Positions 35,640-42,585 of a stretch of DNA of 64,000 nt are shown piece by piece. The notes beneath the pieces are model-generated. The model ran no database searches. It was not told the DNA's origin and was given only the letters and a program-made list of their open reading frames with translations. Every line of letters begins with the position of its first letter. The first letter of the stretch is position 1. The stretch is from Ochrobactrum sp. CM-21-5. GTDB lineage: Bacteria > Pseudomonadota > Alphaproteobacteria > Rhizobiales > Rhizobiaceae. The stretch spans positions 682,001 to 746,000 of the forward strand of contig NZ_JACLZJ010000001.1 in the NCBI RefSeq assembly GCF_014253075.1. Reading direction: 5' to 3'. Made by a program: the position numbers and the translations under genes.

Positions 35640-36917
35640 TCAGCCGCCAGCCTTGGAAACCATTAGGGGAATCACGCGGCTGGAACCCGTGGCCTGTGGC
35701 GCAACCGGTTCGGCGAACGGAATGCCAAGCGTATCCCACACTTCCAGCAGCGCATCCTTCAGGCCGTCGATCAGCGCGTCGTCATGAAGCGGCGTCGGCG
35801 TGATACGCAGGCGTTCCGTGCCACGCGGTACGGTCGGGTAATTGATCGGCTGGATATAGATGCCGTGCACTTCAAGCAGGCGGTCGCTGGCTTTCTTGCA
35901 AAGCTCCGGATCGCCGACAAGTACCGGTACGATATGGGTTTCGGACGGCATGACCGGGAAGCCGGCGGCTGACAGCACGTCCTTGGTGTGCTGGGCCTGC
36001 CGCTGCTGACCGTCACGCTCCACCTGCGAAGTTTTCAGATGGCGGATCGCAGCCGTCGCCGCCGCAGCCACTGCCGGTGGCAACGAGGTCGTGAAGATGA
36101 AGCCCGGCGCATAGGAGCGCACGGCATCGATAATCGCGCGCGAGCCGGTGATATAGCCGCCGAGAGCGCCGAATGCCTTGGCAAGCGTGCCTTCGATAAT
36201 GTCGATGCGGTGGGCAAGGCCGTCCCGTTCGGTAATGCCGCCGCCGCGCGCGCCATACATGCCGACCGCATGAACCTCGTCGATATAGGTCATGGCGTTA
36301 TACTTGTCGGCCAGATCGGCGATCTTTTCGATAGGTGCGGTATCGCCATCCATCGAGTAAACGGATTCAAAGACGATCAGCTTGGCGCGGGAGCGATCCG
36401 CTGCTTTCAAAAGCTGTTCCAGATGTTCGACGTCATTGTGACGGAAAATCTTCTTTTCCGCGCCCGAGCGGCGCACGCCTTCGATCATCGAGGCATGGTT
36501 CAGCTCGTCGGAAAGGATGAGGCAGTCCGGCAGCAGGCGCGCTATGGTCGAGATCGACGCTTCGTTGGAGACGAAACCGGAGGTGAAAACAAGACCGGCC
36601 TCCTTGCCATGCAAGTCGGCCAGTTCGGCCTCCAGCTCCACGAGCGGATGATTGTTGCCGGAAATGTTGCGCGTGCCGCCAGCGCCGGAGCCTGCTCTGC
36701 CAGCCGTGTCGCACATGGCCTTGATCACATCGTGATGGTGCCCCATGCCGAGATAGTCGTTGGAACACCAGACCGTGATTTCACGGGTGGTGTCGTTGTT
36801 ACGCCAGATAGCTCGGGGGAAACGTCCGACAATACGCTCAAGATTGGCAAAAACGCGGTACCGCTTCTCGGCGTGCAGCTGGTCGATCGCTTCCTCAAAA
36901 AAACGGCGATAGTCCAT
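35640..36917 (-). CDS. hemA: 5-aminolevulinate synthase
   Basis: A 425-residue PLP enzyme of the Shemin route, condensing glycine and succinyl-CoA to start heme synthesis, as is normal in alphaproteobacteria. It starts [17 protein letters not shown], has [24 protein letters not shown]-type glycine-rich block near [19 protein letters not shown], and the PLP lysine in [13 protein letters not shown]. The ATG at 36917 follows AAGGAGCG. An FNR/FixK-type box about 100 bp upstream suggests oxygen control, as known for hemA in relatives. The gene is read alone to the terminator at 35597. Confidence 0.96.
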   Translation of the reverse strand: MDYRRFFEEAIDQLHAEKRYRVFANLERIVGRFPRAIWRNNDTTREITVWCSNDYLGMGHHHDVIKAMCDTAGRAGSGAGGTRNISGNNHPLVELEAELADLHGKEAGLVFTSGFVSNEASISTIARLLPDCLILSDELNHASMIEGVRRSGAEKKIFRHNDVEHLEQLLKAADRSRAKLIVFESVYSMDGDTAPIEKIADLADKYNAMTYIDEVHAVGMYGARGGGITERDGLAHRIDIIEGTLAKAFGALGGYITGSRAIIDAVRSYAPGFIFTTSLPPAVAAAATAAIRHLKTSQVERDGQQRQAQHTKDVLSAAGFPVMPSETHIVPVLVGDPELCKKASDRLLEVHGIYIQPINYPTVPRGTERLRITPTPLHDDALIDGLKDALLEVWDTLGIPFAEPVAPQATGSSRVIPLMVSKAGG

Positions 36918-37011
36918 AATGCGCTCCTTGGTCTCAAGCTTAACTAGCGCTTTTGGCTCGCGGCGTCCATGGCGCAATGGCGGGCAATTTGCCACGCTTT
37001 TGTGAAGCTGC

Positions 37012-37056
37012 ATTGATTGGAATCAATGGAATCAATGGAATCAATGGAATAAAGGG
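37012..37056. repeat. 9-bp tandem repeat (AATCAATGG) next to the FNR box
   Basis: Three exact units AATCAATGG (37021-37047) are flanked by degenerate units on each side; the first degenerate unit is the left half of the FNR box. Each unit regenerates an ATCAA half-site. Copy number could vary by slippage, a potential strain marker. Confidence 0.85.
37013..37026. promoter_or_regulatory. FNR/FixK-type box upstream of hemA
   Basis: TTGATTGGAATCAA is an exact match to the FNR-family consensus TTGAT-N4-ATCAA. Centred at about 37019.5, it would sit at -41.5 for a start near 36978, leaving a 60-base leader before hemA. FnrN, FnrL and FixK proteins activate hemA in other alphaproteobacteria. Confidence 0.75.
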
Positions 37057-37089
37057 CAATTCCATCAAGGCAGAATGGCAATTCATCGT

Positions 37090-37791
37090 TCAGCGTGTCG
37101 TCAGGCGTATCAGGAATTTGGGCCATGGGTCGCGCCGTCTGACATAGACACGCGGTATGCCAAACGGATCGTCAGTCGCCCGCGCCCGCGCGCGAACTGT
37201 TGTTGTTGCAGTTTCGAAACCGGCTTCCCGCACCATGTCGCGATGAACCGGACCGTTATCACCATAGGGGTAGCAGAAATTGGTTACTTCTGCCCCTAGC
37301 ATATCTTCCAGAACGGTCTTCGATTGGGCGATCTGCCGCCGGGCTTCCTCGTCCGGCGTTTGGGTAAGGTGCACATGGTCGAGCGTATGCGCGCCGACTT
37401 CATGACCCAACGCGGCCCATTCGCGCAATTGCGCAACCGACATGCAGGGTGTTTTCGGCACGCCGTGCGGCTGATCCCAGACATTGCTGCCGCCAACCTG
37501 ATTGGCCACGAAATAATTCGTCGCCGTAAAGCCATATTCGGCAAGCACGGGCGCTGCGTTTTCCAGCACATTCAAAAATCCATCATCGAAGGTGATGACG
37601 GCGATTTTACCGGTTTTCTCGCCCCGGATATAGGGCATGGCGTTCCGCAGCGAGAGACCCTGATAACCGGTCCTCTTCAGCCAATTCATCTGGCTGCGGA
37701 ACCGGTTCGGATGAACCAGCAAGCCGCGAAATGGCATGTTTTTCGTGGGGAGTGGGGCAATCTGATGATACAAAAGAATAGGTACTGGCAT
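37090..37791 (-). CDS. Polysaccharide deacetylase (NodB/CE4 family)
   Basis: A 233-residue CE4 enzyme. It starts MPVPILLYHQIAPLP, the usual first motif; VITFDDGFLN supplies the catalytic and metal aspartates and VGAHTLDHVHL the metal histidines, followed by NFCYPYGDNG. No signal peptide is seen, so it may act on an intracellular sugar. It follows the GT25 gene by seven bases, forming an operon of sugar enzymes separate from the 3-13 kb locus. Confidence 0.9.
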   Translation of the reverse strand: MPVPILLYHQIAPLPTKNMPFRGLLVHPNRFRSQMNWLKRTGYQGLSLRNAMPYIRGEKTGKIAVITFDDGFLNVLENAAPVLAEYGFTATNYFVANQVGGSNVWDQPHGVPKTPCMSVAQLREWAALGHEVGAHTLDHVHLTQTPDEEARRQIAQSKTVLEDMLGAEVTNFCYPYGDNGPVHRDMVREAGFETATTTVRARARATDDPFGIPRVYVRRRDPWPKFLIRLTTR

Positions 37792-37798
37792 AGCTTTT

Positions 37799-38524
37799 TC
37801 ACTTTGATCTTGATGAAAAGGCGCGCACGCGCATCCGGTAGAGCGGACGCAGGATTTCGCGTGCGAGCTTGTCTGAAAATGATTTTTTATGCTGGATTGT
37901 CGTGCCGCCGAGTTCGGATGAAATTTCCTTCACACCACCCGGTATTACCGACAAGGGCCGTACGCCGGTAACCCAGCGCATCTGGACGGTCGTATCGACA
38001 GGCCGGTCGAACCGTCCCGTCACGGCAAGCAGTTTTTTCGCTGCGTCGTACGATACGAGCTGCGCCACCATGCCAAGCCCGATCGGGTTGGGAATGATAA
38101 TGCGCGTATTGTCGTTGCGAAACACTTCGCGCCCATGCTCGCGGTCATCGCGGAAAGTAAAGCGGATGAACCCGCCTGGCTCCAGATGGTTCACAGCGGC
38201 CTGAAACGCTTTTTCGAAAGTATTAGTCAGGGCAATGTCGTCCTCGACGATAAATCCGGCGTCGAGCTTTTGATCCACGATGGCCTGCCACGCCTTACGA
38301 TGGGACATGAAACAGGCGATTTCGTTTTTGCTGAGTGCGAACGGATAGCGCGGTGCATGAAGATGGCGCTTGTAGACATGCGCGATCTCGTCGTCTTTCA
38401 GTGCACGGCTGTCCACCGCCTGCAGGATCTCCGTCTTGACCGGAAGTGCACGGGCAAGCTTGTCAACCTGTGGGCGGCGGTCGACCGCGCGTTCAAGGTG
38501 GATGATGAAGGCCTTGATGTTCAT
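37799..38524 (-). CDS. Glycosyltransferase family 25 (LPS-type)
   Basis: A 241-residue GT25 enzyme, a family that adds galactose or glucose to lipooligosaccharide cores. It starts MNIKAFIIHLERAVDRR, the family's opening motif, followed by PYPFALSKNEIACFMSHRKAW-type sequence near residues 76-97 and GFIVEDDIALTNTFEKAF with the metal-binding acidic residues. The ATG at 38524 fits the family N-terminus; the ribosome site is weak. It is coupled with the deacetylase seven bases downstream, and a GT29-like gene lies upstream on the same strand. It probably decorates lipopolysaccharide core; the acceptor is unknown. Confidence 0.88.
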   Translation of the reverse strand: MNIKAFIIHLERAVDRRPQVDKLARALPVKTEILQAVDSRALKDDEIAHVYKRHLHAPRYPFALSKNEIACFMSHRKAWQAIVDQKLDAGFIVEDDIALTNTFEKAFQAAVNHLEPGGFIRFTFRDDREHGREVFRNDNTRIIIPNPIGLGMVAQLVSYDAAKKLLAVTGRFDRPVDTTVQMRWVTGVRPLSVIPGGVKEISSELGGTTIQHKKSFSDKLAREILRPLYRMRVRAFSSRSK

Positions 38525-38772
38525 AGGAATCCAAACGTCAGATGGCACGGATCGTCTGTTGTATGCCTTATCTTCCGGCATTGAGCAAATGGTTGAATAT
38601 TGGTCAGTATTCCGAATTCAAAATATGTTCGATTTCCGCAATCCTGTCGCGTCGGCGGCTCGGTCTTTCCCCAATTATACTATAGATATAAGTCAGGAGC
38701 ATGGGTGTAACTTCATCCAGAGGAAGTGCTGCGCAGCATAGGTGAAACCGTCAGCAGGATTATGGCGAGATT

Positions 38773-39387
38773 CTATAAAATTGCGTTGATCGAGCCATCA
38801 TTGATCTTCCGCTCGATCCAGCGTTTTTCGGCAGGCCAGTCATGGCGTTTCCAGCCCTCCCAGCTGAAGCCGCAAATTTCCACGTTCCATTCCGTCTGCG
38901 GGAAATCCCGCAAGGCCAGCCATATGCCGATGAAGCCGGTACTCGGAAAAACCTTTTTCATGTCACTTGCGCCAATGCCAAGTTCCTCGCAGACATCGAA
39001 ATAAAGCTGTGGCGGCATGATGCGGATTTCCTTGCCGGCCATGCCCAGAACTTCGATGGCTTTCAACGTCCAATCGGCCCTGCGGCCCTTGATGCGTGAG
39101 AGCAGGTTGGGCCGGGGGTGAAAGCGCCGGATGATGCTGGGGTGAAATGCGAACAGAACCGCGGGTGCGTTGCTGAAGATCGCAGATCTCAGGAATGCTG
39201 GATCGGCGAGCCACTGCTGCATCTGCTTGCTGGATGTCGCCAGCATCAGCAGGTCGGTCTTCGTGCCGCTCATGCCTATGGAGTTGCGCGGTTCATTGAA
39301 ACGTACCACAAAATCGGCGCTATCGATCTCCTTCGACAGGTCGCGAGGCAGGGGACCGTTTCCGACGATGAAAATTGTCTTCTTCAT
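38773..39387 (-). CDS. GT29-like (sialyltransferase-fold) glycosyltransferase
   Basis: A 204-residue protein. The start IFIVGNGPLPRDLSKEIDSADFVVRFNEP resembles the GT29 sialylmotif L pattern (GNG followed by Asp and VVRFN). PSTGFIGIWLALRDFP resembles motif S (STG with a small residue run), and a downstream GFSWEGW-H pattern fits the later motifs. Related bacterial proteins are sometimes labelled urease operon accessory proteins, for which I see no support here. It lies 249 bp upstream of the GT25 gene on the same strand and may belong to the same surface-glycan module. Donor and acceptor are unknown; sialic acid is not implied. Confidence 0.65.
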   Translation of the reverse strand: MKKTIFIVGNGPLPRDLSKEIDSADFVVRFNEPRNSIGMSGTKTDLLMLATSSKQMQQWLADPAFLRSAIFSNAPAVLFAFHPSIIRRFHPRPNLLSRIKGRRADWTLKAIEVLGMAGKEIRIMPPQLYFDVCEELGIGASDMKKVFPSTGFIGIWLALRDFPQTEWNVEICGFSWEGWKRHDWPAEKRWIERKINDGSINAIL

Positions 39388-39614
39388 TCAAGTGGCTTTG
39401 CGTGGACTGAGAGGCGGCGGCTTTTGCCGTCATTCGATATTCTCAGAACTCGTCTAGCCGGAATCTGCGTTATGTTAAAGTGCGGACATATTTATAACGG
39501 GAAATATAATACGAATGGTTTTGCCGGGCTTTGCAACGCAAGCACGCATATGCTGTGCCGCATGCGACGAAGACGCCGAAGGCACAGCTTTCATTCTGGC
39601 CGAGCTTTGGGACG

Positions 39615-39800
39615 TCAGACCTCACCGGGTTTCTTGAAGCGAATATGAATATTGTCGTTCGCGAGATCGAAACCGGCATAATTGCGCTGAAAGGCGATGA
39701 GCGCGTCGTTCACGCCCTTCGAAAAATCGTCGTCCTGCACATCGATATGGTGCCGGTAGAGTATCCGGTCGTCTTTGTAGAATATTACCTGACCTTCCAT
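39615..39800 (-). CDS. Small conserved-looking protein of unknown function
   Basis: A 61-residue protein starting MEGQVIFYKDDRILYRHHID. A very strong ribosome site AGGAGG precedes two consecutive ATG codons; the second (39800) has the better five-base spacing. The composition is ordinary (acidic and aromatic residues, VQDDDFSKGVNDALIAFQRNY) and codon use looks like that of its neighbours, which supports translation. I do not recognise a family. It stands between the GT29-like gene and the LysR regulator. Confidence 0.6.
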   Translation of the reverse strand: MEGQVIFYKDDRILYRHHIDVQDDDFSKGVNDALIAFQRNYAGFDLANDNIHIRFKKPGEV

Positions 39801-39916
39801 CATAGCCTCCTTTTATAACGGATGAGCCCTGTGGCTGACATGGCGCCGGATATGGTGTCGGACGGGCGCGCGCTCAGTCGGTATATTCATTTGAGATAGG
39901 CGATGGCCCCGGCGTT

Positions 39917-40807
39917 TCAAGATCGTTCGGGAGATGTTTTACCACTGCTCAGAGCAAGCCAGGCCCGCGCTGCATGCGAGAGAAAAGCGCCTTTGCGCCA
40001 GATCAGGGCCATGTGCCAGTTCACCTCGGCACCTTTGATCCTTCGAATGCGTACGCCTTGATGATGACGCTGCTCGGCGATCATCTGCGGCAGAAAACCA
40101 ATGCCCATACCGGCTGCGACCAGTTCCACGATGAAATCGATCTGGCTGGAGCGAACCGCCACATTTGGCGTAAACCCGCGCTGGCGGCAGGCTTCCAGAA
40201 TGATGTGATTGAGCGCAAAGCCGCTTTCGAACAGGATAAAGGGCAGGCGCGCTATGTCCTGCAAGCCGATGTCATCGCTGCTTGCAATCTCATGATTTGC
40301 CGGAAGCAGGGCGACCACCGGTTCGCAGCGCACATCCTGCCATTCGAAACTGTCGGCCACCGGCAATAGCGAGGCCGCCAGTTCCACGTCGCCCGCAAGC
40401 AGAAGTTCCTCCAGCCGCTTGCTGCCGTGCTCGACAAGCTGAATGTCGATTTCGGGATAAAGGCTTGTATAAGCTGCAAAAACCGGCGCGAACAGCACAC
40501 TGGAACCGATGGGCGGCAGGCCGAGCCGCAACAGTCCTCGCTTCAATCCGCGCAGCTCGTCCAGTTCCGCCAGCATGTCATCCTTTTGCGCCAGCGCGGC
40601 CAGCGCCCGGCGATAGACGATCTCGCCGGCGGCAGTCAGACGGGGCGGGGAGACCTCGCGGTCGAGAAGGGTGATCCCCAACTCGTCCTCAAGCTGCTTC
40701 ACCGCCTTGCTGACGGTCGACTGGGTTGCATTGATGGTTCTGGCAGCGGCGGAAAACCCGCCCTGCCGCACCACTTCCACAAATGCCTGAAAACTGCGCA
40801 AGTTCAT
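39917..40807 (-). CDS. LysR family regulator (CidR-like)
   Basis: A 296-residue LysR-type regulator. The N-terminal helix-turn-helix is FVEVVRQGGFSAAARTINATQSTVSKAVKQLEDELG, followed by the effector-binding domain typical of the family. It is divergent from lrgA/lrgB with 122 bp between, and two ATTC-N7-GAAT boxes lie in that gap. CidR in Gram-positive bacteria similarly controls cid/lrg genes in response to overflow metabolites, so regulation of the neighbours and of itself is the simplest inference. Confidence 0.92.
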   Translation of the reverse strand: MNLRSFQAFVEVVRQGGFSAAARTINATQSTVSKAVKQLEDELGITLLDREVSPPRLTAAGEIVYRRALAALAQKDDMLAELDELRGLKRGLLRLGLPPIGSSVLFAPVFAAYTSLYPEIDIQLVEHGSKRLEELLLAGDVELAASLLPVADSFEWQDVRCEPVVALLPANHEIASSDDIGLQDIARLPFILFESGFALNHIILEACRQRGFTPNVAVRSSQIDFIVELVAAGMGIGFLPQMIAEQRHHQGVRIRRIKGAEVNWHMALIWRKGAFLSHAARAWLALSSGKTSPERS

Positions 40808-40812
40808 GAGCT

Positions 40813-40858
40813 ATTCTATATTCGAATAGCTGCAATGAAATCAATTCATTTCTAGAAT
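40813..40858. promoter_or_regulatory. Two LysR-type boxes (ATTC-N7-GAAT)
   Basis: Box 1 is ATTC at 40813-40816 and GAAT at 40824-40827, extended to AGCTATTC/GAATAGCT arms. Box 2 is ATTC at 40844-40847 and GAAT at 40855-40858. Both satisfy T-N11-A and are centred 31 bp apart, about three helical turns. They lie just before the LysR gene start and 70-115 bp before lrgA. Confidence 0.75.
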
Positions 40859-40929
40859 AGAGCGCGAAGGCCTATATTACTCCTTGAAAACAAACAGAAT
40901 CCCTTACGGGTTCGCATTGGAACAAAGAT

Positions 40930-41349
40930 ATGAACGCCCCCGCCATCATCCGCAGCCTGCCGATCCGCTTTCGTCATGCGCTGCATAACAGCCGTCTGAT
41001 GCAGATTGCGACGCTGGTTGGTTTCTGGCTGGCTGGCGAAGGTGTCGTGCGACTGATCGGCTTGCCCCTGCCGGGCGGAATTGTCGGAATGGCGCTGGTT
41101 CTGGGGCTGCTGCTGAGCGGTCGCATCCGGCTTGTCAGCATGAAGCGTGGTGCGGAATGGTTCCTGGCGGAGATGCTGCTTTTCTTTGTACCCGCAGTTC
41201 TGGCCATCCTTGAGCACCGCGAGCTGGTGGGTATGCTTGGCCTGAAAATCATGGCGGTCATTCTGCTTGGTACGCTGACGGTGATGAGCGTTACCGCATT
41301 GACGGTGGACCTCTGTTATCGCTGGAGTCTGCGTTATGCTGCCAAATAA
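40930..41349 (+). CDS. CidA/LrgA family holin-like membrane protein
   Basis: A 139-residue membrane protein with four hydrophobic segments; LPLPGGIVGMALVLGLLL is the family signature, followed by GAEWFLAEMLLFFVPAVLAI. CidA/LrgA proteins act with LrgB in cell-envelope turnover, and more recently are linked to transport of small overflow metabolites such as pyruvate. It overlaps the lrgB-type gene by 14 bp and is divergent from the LysR gene that probably controls it. Confidence 0.9.
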   Translation: MNAPAIIRSLPIRFRHALHNSRLMQIATLVGFWLAGEGVVRLIGLPLPGGIVGMALVLGLLLSGRIRLVSMKRGAEWFLAEMLLFFVPAVLAILEHRELVGMLGLKIMAVILLGTLTVMSVTALTVDLCYRWSLRYAAK

Positions 41350-42043
41350 CCTCCTTGCCAGCCCGTTTATAGCGACACTGTTCTGGTCAGCCGCTACGAT
41401 CCTGCTTTATCTTGCTGCAAAGCGCGTTTACCGCCGTTTTCCGATGTGGTGGCTGACCCCACTCGCTGTCACGCCGCTCTTGCTTATGGCGCTGGTAATC
41501 GGCCTCAATGAAAACTATCGCGGTTATTTCAGCGCGACCCACTGGCTGGTGGCTCTGCTTGGCCCGGCGACAGTGGCCTTTGCCATTCCTATCTATCAGC
41601 AGCGCGCCACGATCCGTCGCTACTGGCCGGTTCTTCTGGCGGGCGTCATGGTCGGCAGCTCGGCAGCAATGGCATCTGCCTGGGGGCTTGCGCATCTCAT
41701 GGGCCTCAACGAGGCGATCAGCCTGAGCCTGATGCCGCGTTCAATGAGTACGCCTTTTGCAATGACGGTCTCCGGCGACATTGGCGGCACGCCGGATCTC
41801 ACGGCCATCTTCGTGGTGCTGACCGGCGTTTTTGGCGCGGCTCTGGGCGAACTCATGTTGAACTGGCTGCCACTTCGGTCCACCCTGGCGCGCGGTGCGC
41901 TGTTCGGCATGGGCGCGCACGGTGCGGGCGTGGCCAAGGCGCATCAGATCGGCAGCGAGGAAGGCTCGATTGCCGGGCTGGTGATGGTGCTGGTCGGCCT
42001 TGTGAATGTGCTTGCCGCGCCATTGATCGCGCATCTCCTGTAA
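41336..42043 (+). CDS. LrgB family membrane protein
   Basis: A 235-residue LrgB/CidB partner with about seven hydrophobic segments. Signature segments are SLMPRSMSTPFAMTVSGDIGGTPDLTAIFVVLTGVFGA and GALFGMGAHGAGVAKAHQIGSEEGSIAGLVMVL. It overlaps lrgA and forms with it a two-gene membrane system. A weak hairpin (CCCC..GGGG followed by TTTTAT, about 42077-42100) follows and may be its terminator. Confidence 0.93.
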   Translation: MLPNNLLASPFIATLFWSAATILLYLAAKRVYRRFPMWWLTPLAVTPLLLMALVIGLNENYRGYFSATHWLVALLGPATVAFAIPIYQQRATIRRYWPVLLAGVMVGSSAAMASAWGLAHLMGLNEAISLSLMPRSMSTPFAMTVSGDIGGTPDLTAIFVVLTGVFGAALGELMLNWLPLRSTLARGALFGMGAHGAGVAKAHQIGSEEGSIAGLVMVLVGLVNVLAAPLIAHLL

Positions 42044-42165
42044 GCTTTTGTTTTTGCGGTAAAATATGCAGAAAGACCCCATATCCGGGGTGCCTTTTAT
42101 CGTGTCGGATTCCGCTATTTTCCAAGCGTGACCTTATTTGCATAACAGATATGCATTATTGGCCG

Positions 42166-42194
42166 TTGATGGTTAAAAGGGGGGCGGCTAGATA
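42166..42194 (+). promoter_or_regulatory. Promoter of the alpha-r14-like small RNA
   Basis: TTGATG (42166-42171), exactly 17 bp, then TAGATA (42189-42194). It places the transcription start near 42201, the first base of hairpin 1. Confidence 0.7.
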
Positions 42195-42200
42195 TTCAGT

Positions 42201-42312
42201 CATCGAGTTCACCTCCTCCTCCCAGAACTCGATACGGAATACGGCACTCCTCCTCCCAAGCCGTATTCAAGATCAGGCCGCGCATCCTCCTCCCGCGCGG
42301 CCTTTTTCTTTT
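42201..42312 (+). ncRNA. Small RNA with three anti-Shine-Dalgarno hairpins (alpha-r14/NfeR1-like)
   Basis: Three perfect hairpins follow one another, each with a CCTCCTCCC loop: stem ATCGAGTT/AACTCGAT (42202-42233), AATACGGC/GCCGTATT (42238-42267) and AGGCCGCGC/GCGCGGCCT (42275-42303). The third is followed by TTTTTCTTTTT and acts as terminator. A well-spaced promoter lies directly upstream. The architecture of about 110 bases with repeated anti-Shine-Dalgarno loops matches the alpha-r14 family of trans-acting RNAs known in Sinorhizobium (NfeR1) and relatives including Brucella. It would pair with ribosome sites of many mRNAs, including transporter genes. Confidence 0.85.
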
Positions 42313-42469
42313 TCAGGACAGTTTCAGCCAAATTCGTCGCGGCTCCAGCCATCGTCCGGGCACATTCTCGGTTCCCATGTTCCCATTTTCGTTGACAATG
42401 CGTCACCATCTGGCTGCAGGCAGCCCCATAGGCAACACGCGCTTTCCACCCTATTTCTGATGCAGTTTG

Positions 42470-42568
42470 GAGCACATCCCGAAAAGTGCGAAGCGGTTTT
42501 CGGACAAGATGCGCGTTAAAATAAACAGTTGGAGCGTCGATCTGATTAAATCAGGTCGACGCTCTATA
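42470..42568. repeat. Composite rhizobial palindromic repeat
   Basis: First part: CCGAAAA-N11-TTTTCGG within GAGCACATCC...GATGCGC (about 42471-42514). Second part: GAGCGTCGATCTGATT paired with AATCAGGTCGACGCTC at 15 of 16 positions (42532-42564). This pair of hairpins is a recurrent intergenic element of Rhizobiales. It lies immediately upstream of the VOC/esterase gene and may lie in its leader. Confidence 0.8.
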
Positions 42569-42585
42569 ACGGAGAGACCGCGATC

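Noticed and set aside
37012-37056. CRISPR-like repeat
   Set aside because: Units are 9 bp, directly adjacent and without spacers, so this is a simple tandem repeat.
38773-39387. Urease operon accessory protein label for the GT29-like gene
   Set aside because: No urease genes are nearby and the visible motifs are those of a glycosyltransferase.
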